From Nitrobacteraceae bacterium AZCC 1564 (GTDB lineage: Bacteria > Pseudomonadota > Alphaproteobacteria > Rhizobiales > Xanthobacteraceae): a stretch of 64,000 nt of DNA. Below, one piece after another: positions 1-8,733 of this stretch. Below the pieces are notes generated by a model. It did no database searches. It was not told the DNA's origin and saw only the letters and a program-made list of their open reading frames with translations. The stretch spans positions 1,178,001 to 1,242,000 of the forward strand of contig JBAGRR010000001.1 of the NCBI GenBank assembly GCA_036924835.1, written 5' to 3'. Position numbers and translations under genes: made by a program. The stretch's first letter is position 1. Every line of letters starts with the position of its first letter.

Positions 1-636
1 CAATACGGCACGGAAATCTCGGCCCTTGTCGGCGCAGGCTCAGATGTTGTGTATTCCAGCCTCTGGGGCGGCGACCTGCAGGCATTTCTGCTGCAATCCG
101 TGCCACGTGGGCTTTCAAAGCGCAGCCAGCTTGTGTTGAGCGCAGCCGACCATGTCCTCCCACCGCTGGGCGAAAAGATGCCGGACGGCGTGATCATTGG
201 TGCCCGCGGTGCGTATGGATTGATGTCGCAAAAATCTCCCCTCAACGACTGGTTCTTCCAGGGCTACGAGAAGGTGAACGGGGTTTACCCAGTACAGGCC
301 GCCTATCGCATCACGCAATCAATCCTCGGATTGAAGAACGCAATCGAAAAGGCGATGGAGAAAAACGGCGGCAAGAAGCCGACCACCGACGAGATCATTA
401 CGGCACTGACCGGTTCGGAATGGCAAAGCCCCGGCGGCCTGATTCAGATGAAGAATGGCGACGGTCACCAGGCGATCCAGCCGATCGCCATTAGCCGCAC
501 GAAGTATGATCCGGCGAAGAAGCGGGTCGAACTGATCGATATCCAGCTTTTTCCAGCGGAGTGCGTGAACCCGCCCCCGGGTGTCAAATCGGTGGACTGG
601 ATCAAGGGCGGGATGGCTGGAGCGAAGTGCAACTAA
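1..636 (+). CDS. Liv-type ABC transporter substrate-binding protein (C-terminal part)
   Basis: The reading frame is open from the first base of the window, so the start lies upstream; about 211 C-terminal residues are visible. They match the periplasmic-binding (peripla_BP_6) fold of branched-chain-amino-acid/amide/urea-type receptors: the segment around VVYSSLWGGD, the conserved tail with FFQGYEKVNGVYP and the PIAISR strand. Two permease and two ATPase genes follow in the same direction, which is the canonical Liv arrangement. The protein should capture the ligand in the periplasm. Because the operon ends in a CoA ligase, the ligand may be an organic acid rather than an amino acid; that part is inference. 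Confidence 0.9.
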   Translation, partial: QYGTEISALVGAGSDVVYSSLWGGDLQAFLLQSVPRGLSKRSQLVLSAADHVLPPLGEKMPDGVIIGARGAYGLMSQKSPLNDWFFQGYEKVNGVYPVQAAYRITQSILGLKNAIEKAMEKNGGKKPTTDEIITALTGSEWQSPGGLIQMKNGDGHQAIQPIAISRTKYDPAKKRVELIDIQLFPAECVNPPPGVKSVDWIKGGMAGAKCN

Positions 637-658
637 ACCGGCTTATCCCCTGACGGTC

Positions 659-688
659 ATGCGGTGCGATGTTTTCGTTGCACCGCAT
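659..688 (+). promoter_or_regulatory. intercistronic stem-loop after the binding-protein gene
   Basis: A perfect 9-bp inverted repeat (ATGCGGTGC / GCACCGCAT) with a 12-nt loop lies between the binding-protein stop and the first permease. No T-run follows, so it is more likely an mRNA-stabilising or attenuating hairpin than a terminator. Such hairpins commonly let the receptor be made in excess over the membrane subunits. Confidence 0.5.
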
Positions 689-771
689 AACTGTCCCGAG
701 CTTTGTCCGCCCAACCGGTTTGCCGCCATGGGCCGCAGTCATGTCCCTCGACAACCGCCTTTAAGAAACCG

Positions 772-1668
772 ATGAATTTCTTTCTGACAATCATTCTTGA
801 TGGCCTCATCCAGGCATCATGGCTTTTCATTGTAGCGCTGGGGCTGACGCTCGTCTTCGGCGTGCTGAAAATCCTCAACATCGCTCACGGCAGCTTTTAT
901 GCGCTCGGGGCTTATCTTGCCGCAACTGCGGTCACGTTCGTCGCCGCGCGCGGCCTCCCACCAGCCATTGGCTTTGTCGTGATGCTGGTCTCGGTTGCCA
1001 TCATCGCGGCGCTGATCGGACTGCTGCTCGAGCGTAGCCTGCTCAAGATGTTTTACGGGCGCGATGAAGTGGTCCTGTTACTGGTGACCTATGCTGTCTT
1101 CCTGATGCTGGAAGACATCACCAAACTGATCTGGGGCGTCAATCCAATCTATGCCAATCAGCCTTACGAACTGTTCGGTAACATCGAATTCGCCGGACTA
1201 TTTTATGTCGGCTACGACCTGGCACTGATCCCGATGTCGATCGCAATCGGCCTCGCAGTTTGGTTCGGCCTCAACCGCACCGTCACTGGCAAGATCGTAT
1301 CCGCCGTCATCCATAATGCGGAGATGAGCGCCAGCATGGGCGTGCGGATCAATCGCGTCTACGCCATCGCATTCGCGGTCGGTGTCCTGCTTGCAGCGCT
1401 GGCCGGCGCCCTCACCGCACCCAAAATCTCGGTCCAACCCGGTCTCAGTTCCGAGGTCATCATTCTCAGCTTCGCCATCGTCGTCATCGGCGGCCTTGGC
1501 AGCGTCGAAGGCGCTGCTGTCGGCGCCATTCTCGTAGGCATGGCCAGAGCCGCGTCGGTTCACCTGCTGCCGCAAGCAGAACTGTTTATGATCTATCTGA
1601 TTATGGCCGCGGTCCTCATGTTCAAGCCTGAGGGTTTATTCCGTCGTGAAACCGCGAGGCGGATCTGA
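772..1668 (+). CDS. livH: Liv-type ABC transporter permease (LivH family)
   Basis: A 298-residue hydrophobic protein with about eight membrane spans and the BPD_transp_2 pattern of Liv[18 protein letters not shown] near the N-terminus and the loop [16 protein letters not shown] near residue 260, which contacts the ATPase. The ATG at 772 is chosen because the protein then begins directly with the first membrane helix; an in-frame start at 703 would add 23 residues without transporter character. It pairs with the next gene product to form the heterodimeric inner-membrane channel. The stop overlaps the next start by one base (TGATG), indicating translational coupling. Confidence 0.92.
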   Translation: MNFFLTIILDGLIQASWLFIVALGLTLVFGVLKILNIAHGSFYALGAYLAATAVTFVAARGLPPAIGFVVMLVSVAIIAALIGLLLERSLLKMFYGRDEVVLLLVTYAVFLMLEDITKLIWGVNPIYANQPYELFGNIEFAGLFYVGYDLALIPMSIAIGLAVWFGLNRTVTGKIVSAVIHNAEMSASMGVRINRVYAIAFAVGVLLAALAGALTAPKISVQPGLSSEVIILSFAIVVIGGLGSVEGAAVGAILVGMARAASVHLLPQAELFMIYLIMAAVLMFKPEGLFRRETARRI

Positions 1669-2657
1669 TGACGCGCAACACTTACCTTTTCAGCCTGGTT
1701 TGCCTTATCATCGCGGCAGTGTTGTTCGGCCGTGTCATTCCGGCATGGACATTGTCACTTGCCACCGTGGCAGCGTCGAATGCGTTGATCGCGCTTGGCA
1801 TCGTCGTGCTTGCGCGCACCGGAAACGTCTCCTTTGGTCAAGGATTGTTTTTCGCCGCCGGCGGCTATGGTGTGGCCCTGCTCGCGCATTCCTGGAGCCT
1901 CACGGATGCAGTCTTACAGATCTTGATCGGTGCCGTGTGCGGTGGCCTGCTCGGACTGATCATTGGTCCGCTGATCGCGCGTTATACCGGGATCTTTTTC
2001 GGCATGCTGACGCTCGCGCTGTCCATGGTGCTCTATGGTGCGTTGGTTAAAACCACTATCCTCGGTGGATCGGATGGCTTCAACGTCGGGCGTCCCACGT
2101 TGTTCGGCACGGCTTTTAATGATCCGCGCGATGCGGACTTTATGCTCTACGCGGTGTCTATTGTGACCACCGGTCTCGCAGGCATTGCGGCAACCATATT
2201 CTTCCGTTCACAACTCGGCCTCATGAGCCTCGCCGTTCGGGAGAACAATCTGCGGGTCGAGTATCTCGGGACATCGGCCAATCGTATCGTGACGATCAAC
2301 TTCGTCATTGCCGCAATCTTTGCAGGTGCCAGCGGCGCGCTCACCCTGATGGCGCAACGTCACATTGATCCACAATTCGCCTACTGGACGACATCGGGCG
2401 AGTTCGTGTTCATTGCGATCCTCGCCGGAAGTCAAAGCGTCGCCGCCGTGTTCGTTGCGTCCCTTGCGCTTGAACTCGTGCGCTCATTTTCCAATTTGTA
2501 TCTGCCGAATACGTGGCAACTTGTGCTCGGCTTGTTCCTCCTGGCTGTGATCCTGTTCCTGCCGCGCGGCATCGGTTCGCTCTGGACAAGCGCCAAGCGC
2601 AGGCCGAGTGAACCACCGCCGAGCCAGGTGGCTGTTGAGAAAGGATCGGCGACATGA
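1668..2657 (+). CDS. livM: Liv-type ABC transporter permease (LivM family)
   Basis: A 329-residue polytopic membrane protein of the LivM type, with the family segments GNVSFGQGLFFAAGGYG (around residue 55) and an AVREN motif in the cytoplasmic loop near residue 180, typical of ATPase-contact loops of this class. Its C-terminal tail is Pro/Ser-rich. It should form the translocation pore with the LivH-like subunit. The start overlaps the upstream stop and its own stop overlaps the downstream ATPase start by four bases, so the transporter genes appear to be one translationally coupled operon. Confidence 0.92.
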   Translation: MTRNTYLFSLVCLIIAAVLFGRVIPAWTLSLATVAASNALIALGIVVLARTGNVSFGQGLFFAAGGYGVALLAHSWSLTDAVLQILIGAVCGGLLGLIIGPLIARYTGIFFGMLTLALSMVLYGALVKTTILGGSDGFNVGRPTLFGTAFNDPRDADFMLYAVSIVTTGLAGIAATIFFRSQLGLMSLAVRENNLRVEYLGTSANRIVTINFVIAAIFAGASGALTLMAQRHIDPQFAYWTTSGEFVFIAILAGSQSVAAVFVASLALELVRSFSNLYLPNTWQLVLGLFLLAVILFLPRGIGSLWTSAKRRPSEPPPSQVAVEKGSAT

Positions 2658-3406
2658 CAACGCCTGTTCTTTCCGTGCGCGGACTGGAAAAGCGCTTTGG
2701 CGCCGTCGTCGCTGCCGACAACATCAATATTGATATTCCGGCAGGACAGAAGGTGAGCTTGATCGGCGCAAACGGTGCGGGCAAGACCACGTTCGTGAAC
2801 ATGGTGACGGGCTATACCAAGCCCGACAATGGACAGATCGATCTTGACGGCTCGCCTATCGGCAAACGCTCACCGCGTGATGTCGCGAAACTTGGCATCT
2901 CTCGATCATTCCAGATCCCGCAGTTGTTCATCGAACTCACCGCGGCGGAGAACCTGACGGTCGCGGTGTCAAGCGCGGGGGGCGGCCGGCTTTCCGGAAT
3001 AGCGCCCGCCGAAGCAAACGGCTATCACGACCAAGCGTTGACGCTTCTTGATTGCTTCGGCCTCGCCGCTCATGCTGATCGCCCAGTCTCCGAATTGGCC
3101 GGTGGCGTCCGAAAGCTGGTGGACATCGCCATGGCCCTGGCACGACGCCCCAAGCTGCTGCTGCTCGACGAGCCGACATCAGGCGTTTCGGCGGAAGAAA
3201 AGTTTTCGACCATGGACCGAGTCATCCACGCTGTCTCTGGCGGCGCAGCCACCATTGTCTTCGTGGAACACGACATGGACATCGTCAGCAAATATGCCGA
3301 CCGTGTCGTCGCCTTTTATAATGGACGCATCCTTGCGGACGGCATCCCGGACCAAGTGCTGAAAGACGCGGAAGTTCGCCGTTACGTGACGGGAGGCGCG
3401 CGATGA
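2654..3406 (+). CDS. livG: Liv-type ABC transporter ATPase (LivG family)
   Basis: A 250-residue nucleotide-binding subunit. Walker A is GANGAGKTT (about residues 38-46), the signature is LAGGVRK (LAGG, common in LivG), Walker B is LLLLDEPTSG, and the switch region is FVEHDMD with its histidine. It hydrolyses ATP to drive the permease pair. It starts inside the last codons of the preceding permease (ATGA overlap) and overlaps the following ATPase in the same way. All catalytic motifs are present, so it should be active. Confidence 0.93.
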   Translation: MTTPVLSVRGLEKRFGAVVAADNINIDIPAGQKVSLIGANGAGKTTFVNMVTGYTKPDNGQIDLDGSPIGKRSPRDVAKLGISRSFQIPQLFIELTAAENLTVAVSSAGGGRLSGIAPAEANGYHDQALTLLDCFGLAAHADRPVSELAGGVRKLVDIAMALARRPKLLLLDEPTSGVSAEEKFSTMDRVIHAVSGGAATIVFVEHDMDIVSKYADRVVAFYNGRILADGIPDQVLKDAEVRRYVTGGAR

Positions 3407-4059
3407 CTCGCCCTCTCATGGAAGTCGACAATCTCGCGGTTGAGATCCAGTCCATGCCGGCATTGCGTGGGTTCAGCATGCGGCTCCCGGAGGGCAAGAT
3501 GGTCAGTCTGGTTGGCCGCAACGGCGCGGGCAAAACCACGCTGATGCGATCGATCATGGGGCACCTCTCGCCGCGCCAAGGGACTATCCGGTTCAACGGC
3601 GAAGATCTCTCTGCCCTTCCACGACATGCCCGTGCAGGCTTAGGGATCGGCTATATGCCTGAAGACCGTGGGCTTGTTCCGCAGTTGACCGTGGAGGAGA
3701 ATATCCTGTTGCCGCTGTGGGTCTCGAAGGAGATCGACCGAAAAGCCAGGCTCGAGTTCGTCTACGATGTGATCGGTGAGCTCACCATCATGCGTGATCG
3801 AAAGGCATTGCTGCTTAGCGGCGGACAGCAGAAACTCGTCGCGCTGGGCCGGGCGCTCGGCATTGGCACCCGATGCCTTCTGCTTGACGAGCCATTCGAG
3901 GGCATCGCACCTGCCCTGTCGGAACGCATTTCGGAAGTTTTGGCATCGCTCAAGGGAAAAGGCTTAACTGTCTTGATGTCACAATCCGATTTGAATCATT
4001 CCCGCACCCTGTTCGATGCCGAATTTGTTATCGAACGAGGTGCCAATCTCACAACCTGA
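3403..4059 (+). CDS. livF: Liv-type ABC transporter ATPase (LivF family), slightly short
   Basis: A 218-residue second ATPase, somewhat shorter than the usual 230-240. Walker A is GRNGAGKTT, the signature is LSGGQQK, and Walker B is CLLLDEPFEG. The C-terminal switch region reads LMSQSDLNHS, whereas LivF proteins normally have a VEQN sequence there; this could slow or alter hydrolysis while LivG supplies the intact site. It is coupled by a 4-base overlap to livG. The acyl-CoA synthetase follows 25 bp downstream with its own strong ribosome-binding site. Confidence 0.9.
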   Translation: MTRPLMEVDNLAVEIQSMPALRGFSMRLPEGKMVSLVGRNGAGKTTLMRSIMGHLSPRQGTIRFNGEDLSALPRHARAGLGIGYMPEDRGLVPQLTVEENILLPLWVSKEIDRKARLEFVYDVIGELTIMRDRKALLLSGGQQKLVALGRALGIGTRCLLLDEPFEGIAPALSERISEVLASLKGKGLTVLMSQSDLNHSRTLFDAEFVIERGANLTT

Positions 4060-4084
4060 CATTTGAGATCAGGGAGGAAACACG

Positions 4085-5683
4085 ATGGACTGGTCGCAAT
4101 ATCCTATTCCTCCCATGCGCCTCGAAACGCGCTTCGGTGATCGTGTCGTCCCCCTGTTCGAGAGCAGACCATCCGACCTTTGGACGATGATCGCCGATGC
4201 CGCCGCACGCAATCCCAATGGCGAGGCGCTGATCTGCGGTGACCAGCGCATGACATGGCGCGAGGTGGTGCATGCGTCCGCACAACTGGCCACCGGTTTC
4301 AAGGAAGTGGGATTGCAGCCTGGCGATCGTGTCGCGCTGCTGCTGGGAAATCGCCTGGAATTCGTGCTGACCATGTTCGGCGCGGCGCATCTCGGCCTGA
4401 TCACGGTCATGCTGAGCACACGACAACAGAAGCCGGAGATCGCCTATGTGCTGACCGATTGTGGTGCCAAACTTATTATTCACGAAGACTATATGGCCGA
4501 TCGCATTCCGGATCCTGGCGACGCGCCGGAGTTGCTCCATCGTGTTTCGATGGGAGCGCCGGCGGGCTCGCTACATTTTCAGGACCTGATCGCAACCGAG
4601 CCCGCGCAAACACCTGCCAAGGTCAGCGAGGAAGATACAGCGATGATCCTTTACACGTCCGGCACCACCGGGCGTCCGAAGGGCGCGATGCTGTCCCATT
4701 GCAACATCATTCATTCCTCGATGATCTACGAAGCGTTCATGTCGCTCACCGAGAAAGATCGTTCGATCGCGGCAGTTCCGCTATCTCACGTCACTGGTGT
4801 GGTCGCGAACGTGACCACCATGGCACGGTGTGCCGGAGCGCTGATCGTCATTCCGGATTTCAAGGCTGGGGAATATCTGAAGGTTCTCTCGCGCGAGCGT
4901 GCAACCCAGTCCGTCATGGTCCCGGCCATGTACAACCTGTGTTTGCTGCAGAGTGATTTTGATTCCTACAATCTTTCGTCGTGGCGAATCGGTGGTTTCG
5001 GCGGAGCACCGATGCCGGTAGCGACCATCGAAAGGCTGGCGAAGAAAATTCCTGGGTTGCAGCTCATCAACGTCTACGGCTCGACAGAAACCACCTCTCC
5101 TTCGACCGCCATGCCGCCAACGCTCACAGCAAGCCATATTGACAGCGTGGGCTTGCCCTGCCCCGGCGTTCATATTGTCATCATGGATCCTGATGGCCGA
5201 GAGCTACCGCGCGGCGAAGTTGGCGAGATCTGGATCCAAAGTGGTTCAGTCATCAAGGGCTATTGGAACAATCCGCGCGCGACAGCGGAAAGCTTCACCG
5301 GTGGCTATTGGCATTCCGGCGATCTCGGATCGATCGACGAAAACAACTTCGTTCGCGTCCTCGACCGTCAGAAAGATATGATCAACCGGGGTGGCTTGAA
5401 GATATTTTCCGCCGAAGTGGAATCGGTCCTCGCGAGTCATCCTGCTGTAGTGGAAAGCGCGGTCGTCGCGCAGCCCTGCCCCGTGCTCGGCGAACGCGTC
5501 CATGCCGTCGTCGTCACGCGCGTGGACACCGACCCGCCGACGTTGCGCGCCTGGTGCGCCGAGCGCCTCTCCGACTACAAAGTGCCAGAGACGATCACGC
5601 TGAGCGCTGATCCACTGCCGCGTAATGCCAACGGCAAGATCGTGAAGAAACTGATCCGCGATGCGCTAGTGGCCCGATTCTAA
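4085..5683 (+). CDS. AMP-dependent acyl-CoA synthetase / carboxylate-CoA ligase
   Basis: A 532-residue adenylate-forming enzyme that activates a carboxylic acid with ATP and CoA. The phosphate loop YTSGTTGRPKG is near residues 190-200, YGSTE near 331-335, the HSGDLG aspartate near 412, the hinge RQKDMINRGG near 428, and the catalytic C-terminal lysine is K518. A GGAGG site precedes the ATG. Its place as last gene of a Liv operon suggests it traps the imported acid as a CoA thioester; the specificity (aromatic or fatty acid) cannot be read from sequence. The last residues (LVARF) and the stop codon are encoded by the start of the intergenic palindromic repeat. Confidence 0.9.
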   Translation: MDWSQYPIPPMRLETRFGDRVVPLFESRPSDLWTMIADAAARNPNGEALICGDQRMTWREVVHASAQLATGFKEVGLQPGDRVALLLGNRLEFVLTMFGAAHLGLITVMLSTRQQKPEIAYVLTDCGAKLIIHEDYMADRIPDPGDAPELLHRVSMGAPAGSLHFQDLIATEPAQTPAKVSEEDTAMILYTSGTTGRPKGAMLSHCNIIHSSMIYEAFMSLTEKDRSIAAVPLSHVTGVVANVTTMARCAGALIVIPDFKAGEYLKVLSRERATQSVMVPAMYNLCLLQSDFDSYNLSSWRIGGFGGAPMPVATIERLAKKIPGLQLINVYGSTETTSPSTAMPPTLTASHIDSVGLPCPGVHIVIMDPDGRELPRGEVGEIWIQSGSVIKGYWNNPRATAESFTGGYWHSGDLGSIDENNFVRVLDRQKDMINRGGLKIFSAEVESVLASHPAVVESAVVAQPCPVLGERVHAVVVTRVDTDPPTLRAWCAERLSDYKVPETITLSADPLPRNANGKIVKKLIRDALVARF

Positions 5684-5834
5684 CATTCGCATCCCGTCTC
5701 GGCAGGCACCTCCTGCGAATGTTAAAATCAAAGGACCACTAGCAAATATGAGCTTCTAGTGGAGTTTTGGATTTGACATTCGCTTGACGAACTCGTGGCC
5801 GGGTGGGTAGCGAATGTCAAATCCACTCCACTAG
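5666..5834 (+). repeat. composite two-hairpin CTAG repeat, A-B order
   Basis: Hairpin A (5666-5742) has outer arm CTAGTGGCCC-GATTCTAACATTCGC and inner arm GCGAATGTTAAAATC-AAA-GGACCACTAG. Spacer CAAATATGAGCTT is at 5743-5755. Hairpin B (5756-5834) has inner arm CTAGTGGAG-TTT-TGGATTTGACATTCGC and outer arm GCGAATGTCAAATCCACTCCACTAG. Both inner arms carry three extra bases. It lies between convergent genes and encodes the end of the acyl-CoA synthetase. Confidence 0.9.
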
Positions 5835-5866
5835 CTGGCGTGTAAGGGACGTTAGTTGACGCGCGT

Positions 5867-6706
5867 CTAAAGCAACTTCCCATCCGGTCCGAAAAATGGA
5901 TGTGGGCCGTCGAATTCACCGATCGGAACAGTATGCGTGACGACACGGCCAAAGCTGTCGCCGGGAAACCACGCATGCAGATGAAAGGCCGGCGGTTCGA
6001 CCCTGAATGATGGCTCACCAAGTTCGCCCAGATCGAGATCAACCGCATGGTTCGGCGCCGGACAAATCGTAGCAATAGTGCCGCCAAACATCGTGAATGC
6101 CGTACGGTGGACGTGCCCCGTGGCAACAAGCTGCACGCGGGGATGCTGCCGAACAATCGATTCCAATTCGCGCGCATTCAGAAGATTTTGCCTGTCCATG
6201 TGCCAGATGCCGGCAGTAAACGGCGGATGATGCAGAAACAGCAGCGCGGGTCGTTCTTGCGACAAAGCCAACGTCTCAGAAAGCCACTGCAAGGTGCGTG
6301 CTTCGAGCTCACCGTGGGGTTTGCCTGGAACGCTGGAATCCAGCAACACGAGATCGAGCCCACCGATGTGAGTAAACTGATTAAGCGCCCCGGAAGAGAA
6401 TGCGTATGTCTGTTCAGAAAATGCATCCCGCATCATCTCGCGCGAGTCATGATTTCCGGGAATGCTCACAAACGGCAATTCAAGCAAAGTGAGAAGGCGC
6501 TTGAGATGATCGTACTCACTCACCGTAGGTGTATCGACCAGATCGCCGGATATCACAACAAGATCCGGCTTCGGATTTAACGCGTTCAGCGCAACGACAC
6601 AGCGCTCAAACGCCTTGGCTGTATCGACCCGTCCGTAAGCGAGATCGCCTGGCGATTTGATATGCAGATCGGAAATCTGCGCAATCAGAACTGGCTTTTT
6701 CGGCAT
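5867..6706 (-). CDS. metallophosphoesterase (CpdA/Icc-like phosphodiesterase)
   Basis: A 279-residue calcineurin-like phosphodiesterase. All metal-binding blocks are seen: ISDLH (D13, H15), GDLVD (D55), GNHD (N85, H86), LHHPP and GHVHR. No signal peptide is visible, so it should act in the cytoplasm, on cAMP or on glycerophosphodiester-like substrates; the family does not decide this. It follows an ABC importer of the phosphonate/iron type on the same strand, separated by a composite repeat. That suggests, without proof, that it hydrolyses the imported phosphodiester or phosphonate derivative. Confidence 0.85.
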   Translation of the reverse strand: MPKKPVLIAQISDLHIKSPGDLAYGRVDTAKAFERCVVALNALNPKPDLVVISGDLVDTPTVSEYDHLKRLLTLLELPFVSIPGNHDSREMMRDAFSEQTYAFSSGALNQFTHIGGLDLVLLDSSVPGKPHGELEARTLQWLSETLALSQERPALLFLHHPPFTAGIWHMDRQNLLNARELESIVRQHPRVQLVATGHVHRTAFTMFGGTIATICPAPNHAVDLDLGELGEPSFRVEPPAFHLHAWFPGDSFGRVVTHTVPIGEFDGPHPFFGPDGKLL

Positions 6707-6728
6707 CTGAACTCAACTTCTCAACTGT

Positions 6729-6897
6729 CTAGTGGTCCGATTCTAACATTCGCATTCCGTTTCAGCAGGCACCTCCTGCGAATGTTAGAATCAAAGGACC
6801 ACTAGCAAATATAAGTTTCTAGTGGAGTTTTGGATTTGACATTCGCTTCCTGAACTCGCTGCAAGGTGGGTAGCGAATGTCAAATCTACTCCACTAG
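6729..6897 (+). repeat. composite two-hairpin CTAG repeat, A-B order
   Basis: The same architecture and the same 169-bp length as the copy at 5666: hairpin A 6729-6805, spacer CAAATATAAGTTT 6806-6818, hairpin B 6819-6897. The inner arms again hold extra AAA and TTT. It provides the last codons (Leu-Val-Glu) and the stop of the leftward ABC ATPase gene. Confidence 0.92.
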
Positions 6898-7947
6898 CGG
6901 CAGAAGACGTATGGCATCCTGAGCGATCGATAACCCGATGCGCTCCCCTGCTTTGGCCCTGATCGTATTCGGAGCGTCAATGGTCAGCAATTTCTCCGAA
7001 ACATCCCTGACGACGATGCGCTGCCGATCCCCCGTGAAGCTGACGCTGTCAATGATTCCTGCGAGCGGTGCGCCCTCAGCATGGATAATCTGAATTGTCT
7101 CTGGCCGGATCATGGCAACCGCGCTCGCCAGATTGTCGCCACCGCCGATCGCCAGCCTACCGCCGGGCAAAACAAAATGGCCATTCACGAGGGGGGCTTC
7201 GATGATGTTCGCGGCACCAATGAACTCGGCGACGAAACGGCTCTGTGGTGCAAAATAGATATCGCGCGGCGTGCCGATCTGGGCGATGGCGCCCTTACGC
7301 ATCACGACGATCCGGTCACCAAGCTCCATGGCTTCGGCCTGATCATGGGTGACATAAATAGTCGTGATACCAAGCGCGCGCAGCATGCGGTTAAGTTCAG
7401 CGCGCAGACGGTCGCGCAGCGCTGCGTCGAGCGCGGTCAGCGGCTCATCGAGGAGCAAGATGCCAGGACGGATGGCCACAGCGCGGGCCAACGCCACGCG
7501 CTGGCGCTGGCCACCGGAGAGCTGATCGATGCGGCGATCTTCCAGCCCACCGATATTGGTAAGTTCAACCAGCTCGCCGACGCGGCGGACGCGTTCCGCT
7601 TTGCCGACACCTCGAATTTTCAGGCCGTATCCGATGTTGTCGGACACGGTCATGTTCGGAAACAGAGCATAGGACTGAAAGACCATGCCGACATTGCGCT
7701 GCTCGATCGGCACCGGCGTCATGTCCTTGCCATCGAATTGCACGCACCCGCCAGCATCCGGCACTTCAAGGCCGGCAATGATCCGCAACATCGTCGTCTT
7801 GCCACACCCGGATGGACCGAGCAGCACCAGCGTTTCACCCCGCGCGATATCGAGCGTGGCCGGTTCGAGCGCACGTGTGCCATCCGCGAACGTCTTGCCG
7901 CAGCTTTCGATCCGGACCGCCACGCCGCGGCCTTGCACCGCATTCAT
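6886..7947 (-). CDS. ABC transporter ATPase of the phosphonate/iron/spermidine type
   Basis: A 353-residue ATPase. The N-terminal ABC domain has Walker A GPSGCGKTT (about 44-52), signature LSGGQRQR, Walker B ILLLDEPLTALD and the switch VTHDQAE. The C-terminal third is a TOBE-like regulatory domain, as in the PotA/FbpC/PhnT group. It energises the two permeases encoded just upstream; its start overlaps the preceding permease stop by four bases. The C-terminal residues LVE and the stop codon come from the CTAG repeat, so the original C-terminus has probably been altered slightly. Confidence 0.9.
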   Translation of the reverse strand: MNAVQGRGVAVRIESCGKTFADGTRALEPATLDIARGETLVLLGPSGCGKTTMLRIIAGLEVPDAGGCVQFDGKDMTPVPIEQRNVGMVFQSYALFPNMTVSDNIGYGLKIRGVGKAERVRRVGELVELTNIGGLEDRRIDQLSGGQRQRVALARAVAIRPGILLLDEPLTALDAALRDRLRAELNRMLRALGITTIYVTHDQAEAMELGDRIVVMRKGAIAQIGTPRDIYFAPQSRFVAEFIGAANIIEAPLVNGHFVLPGGRLAIGGGDNLASAVAMIRPETIQIIHAEGAPLAGIIDSVSFTGDRQRIVVRDVSEKLLTIDAPNTIRAKAGERIGLSIAQDAIRLLPLVE

Positions 7948-8729
7948 GTCTTCCGCCCTTCATCGGCCAACATCTGCATCGCCACCAGGAGCGGAACGAT
8001 CATCACAAAGAAGATCAACGTGTAGGCTGAAGCAACCTCCAACCGCATCGAGGCATAACTATCCGCAAGCCCGACCGGCAGCGTCTTGGTGAGCGGCGTG
8101 TGCAACATCCACGTGAGATTGAACTCACCGAGTGAGAGCGTGACCACCATCAGCGATCCCGCGAGGATGCCCGGCATAGCATTAGGCACGATCACGTCAC
8201 GAAAGCGCCGCCACGGAGACGCCCCCAGTGAAGCCGCCCCCTCGTCCAATGTCTTGATGTCAATCGTGGCGAAGACCGCCATCACCGAGCGCACCATGAA
8301 CGGCAGTGTGAACACGACATGGCCGACAAGGATAAACAGCCAGGAGCGGCGAAAACTTCCAAACCCTCCGTAGGTCAGGAGCAGAGCGAGAGCGATGGCA
8401 AGACCGGGAATGGCCAACGGCAGAGTGATGATTTCCTCGATGACGCGCGACAGCCGGCCACCACGCACGTGCAGCGCATAAGCTGCCGGAACTCCCACCG
8501 CCAGCGTCGCCGCGAGCGTGGCAAAAGCGACAATGAACGACAGTAAGATCGTTCCGGCATAAAGCTCCCAGACTTGCACAACCCATTGCAAGGTCACGCC
8601 GGACTGAAGGCCACGAAAATAATTGACCGTGACCCCCGCTGAAATCGACAAGATCGCGGGGACGACGAGAAACGCAGCGACGAGCAGCGTGAAGATCAGT
8701 TGTCCAGCGAAGATCACGCGATCACGCAT
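7944..8729 (-). CDS. ABC transporter permease (2-aminoethylphosphonate/iron/spermidine type)
   Basis: A 261-residue inner-membrane protein with about six hydrophobic segments and the BPD_transp_1 loop EGAASLGASPWRRFRDVIVP near residues 165-184, which docks on the ATPase. It resembles PhnV/PotC-like permeases. Its gene lies four bases downstream of the other permease gene on the same strand and overlaps the ATPase gene by four bases. Both loops and spans are complete, so the subunit looks functional. Confidence 0.88.
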   Translation of the reverse strand: MRDRVIFAGQLIFTLLVAAFLVVPAILSISAGVTVNYFRGLQSGVTLQWVVQVWELYAGTILLSFIVAFATLAATLAVGVPAAYALHVRGGRLSRVIEEIITLPLAIPGLAIALALLLTYGGFGSFRRSWLFILVGHVVFTLPFMVRSVMAVFATIDIKTLDEGAASLGASPWRRFRDVIVPNAMPGILAGSLMVVTLSLGEFNLTWMLHTPLTKTLPVGLADSYASMRLEVASAYTLIFFVMIVPLLVAMQMLADEGRKT

Positions 8730-8733
8730 GGTG

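Noticed and set aside
5666-6897. The two repeat units around the metallophosphoesterase gene as ends of a transposon
   Set aside because: They are direct copies in the same orientation, the same units occur singly elsewhere, and the segment between holds no transposase; the gene fits the ABC operon.
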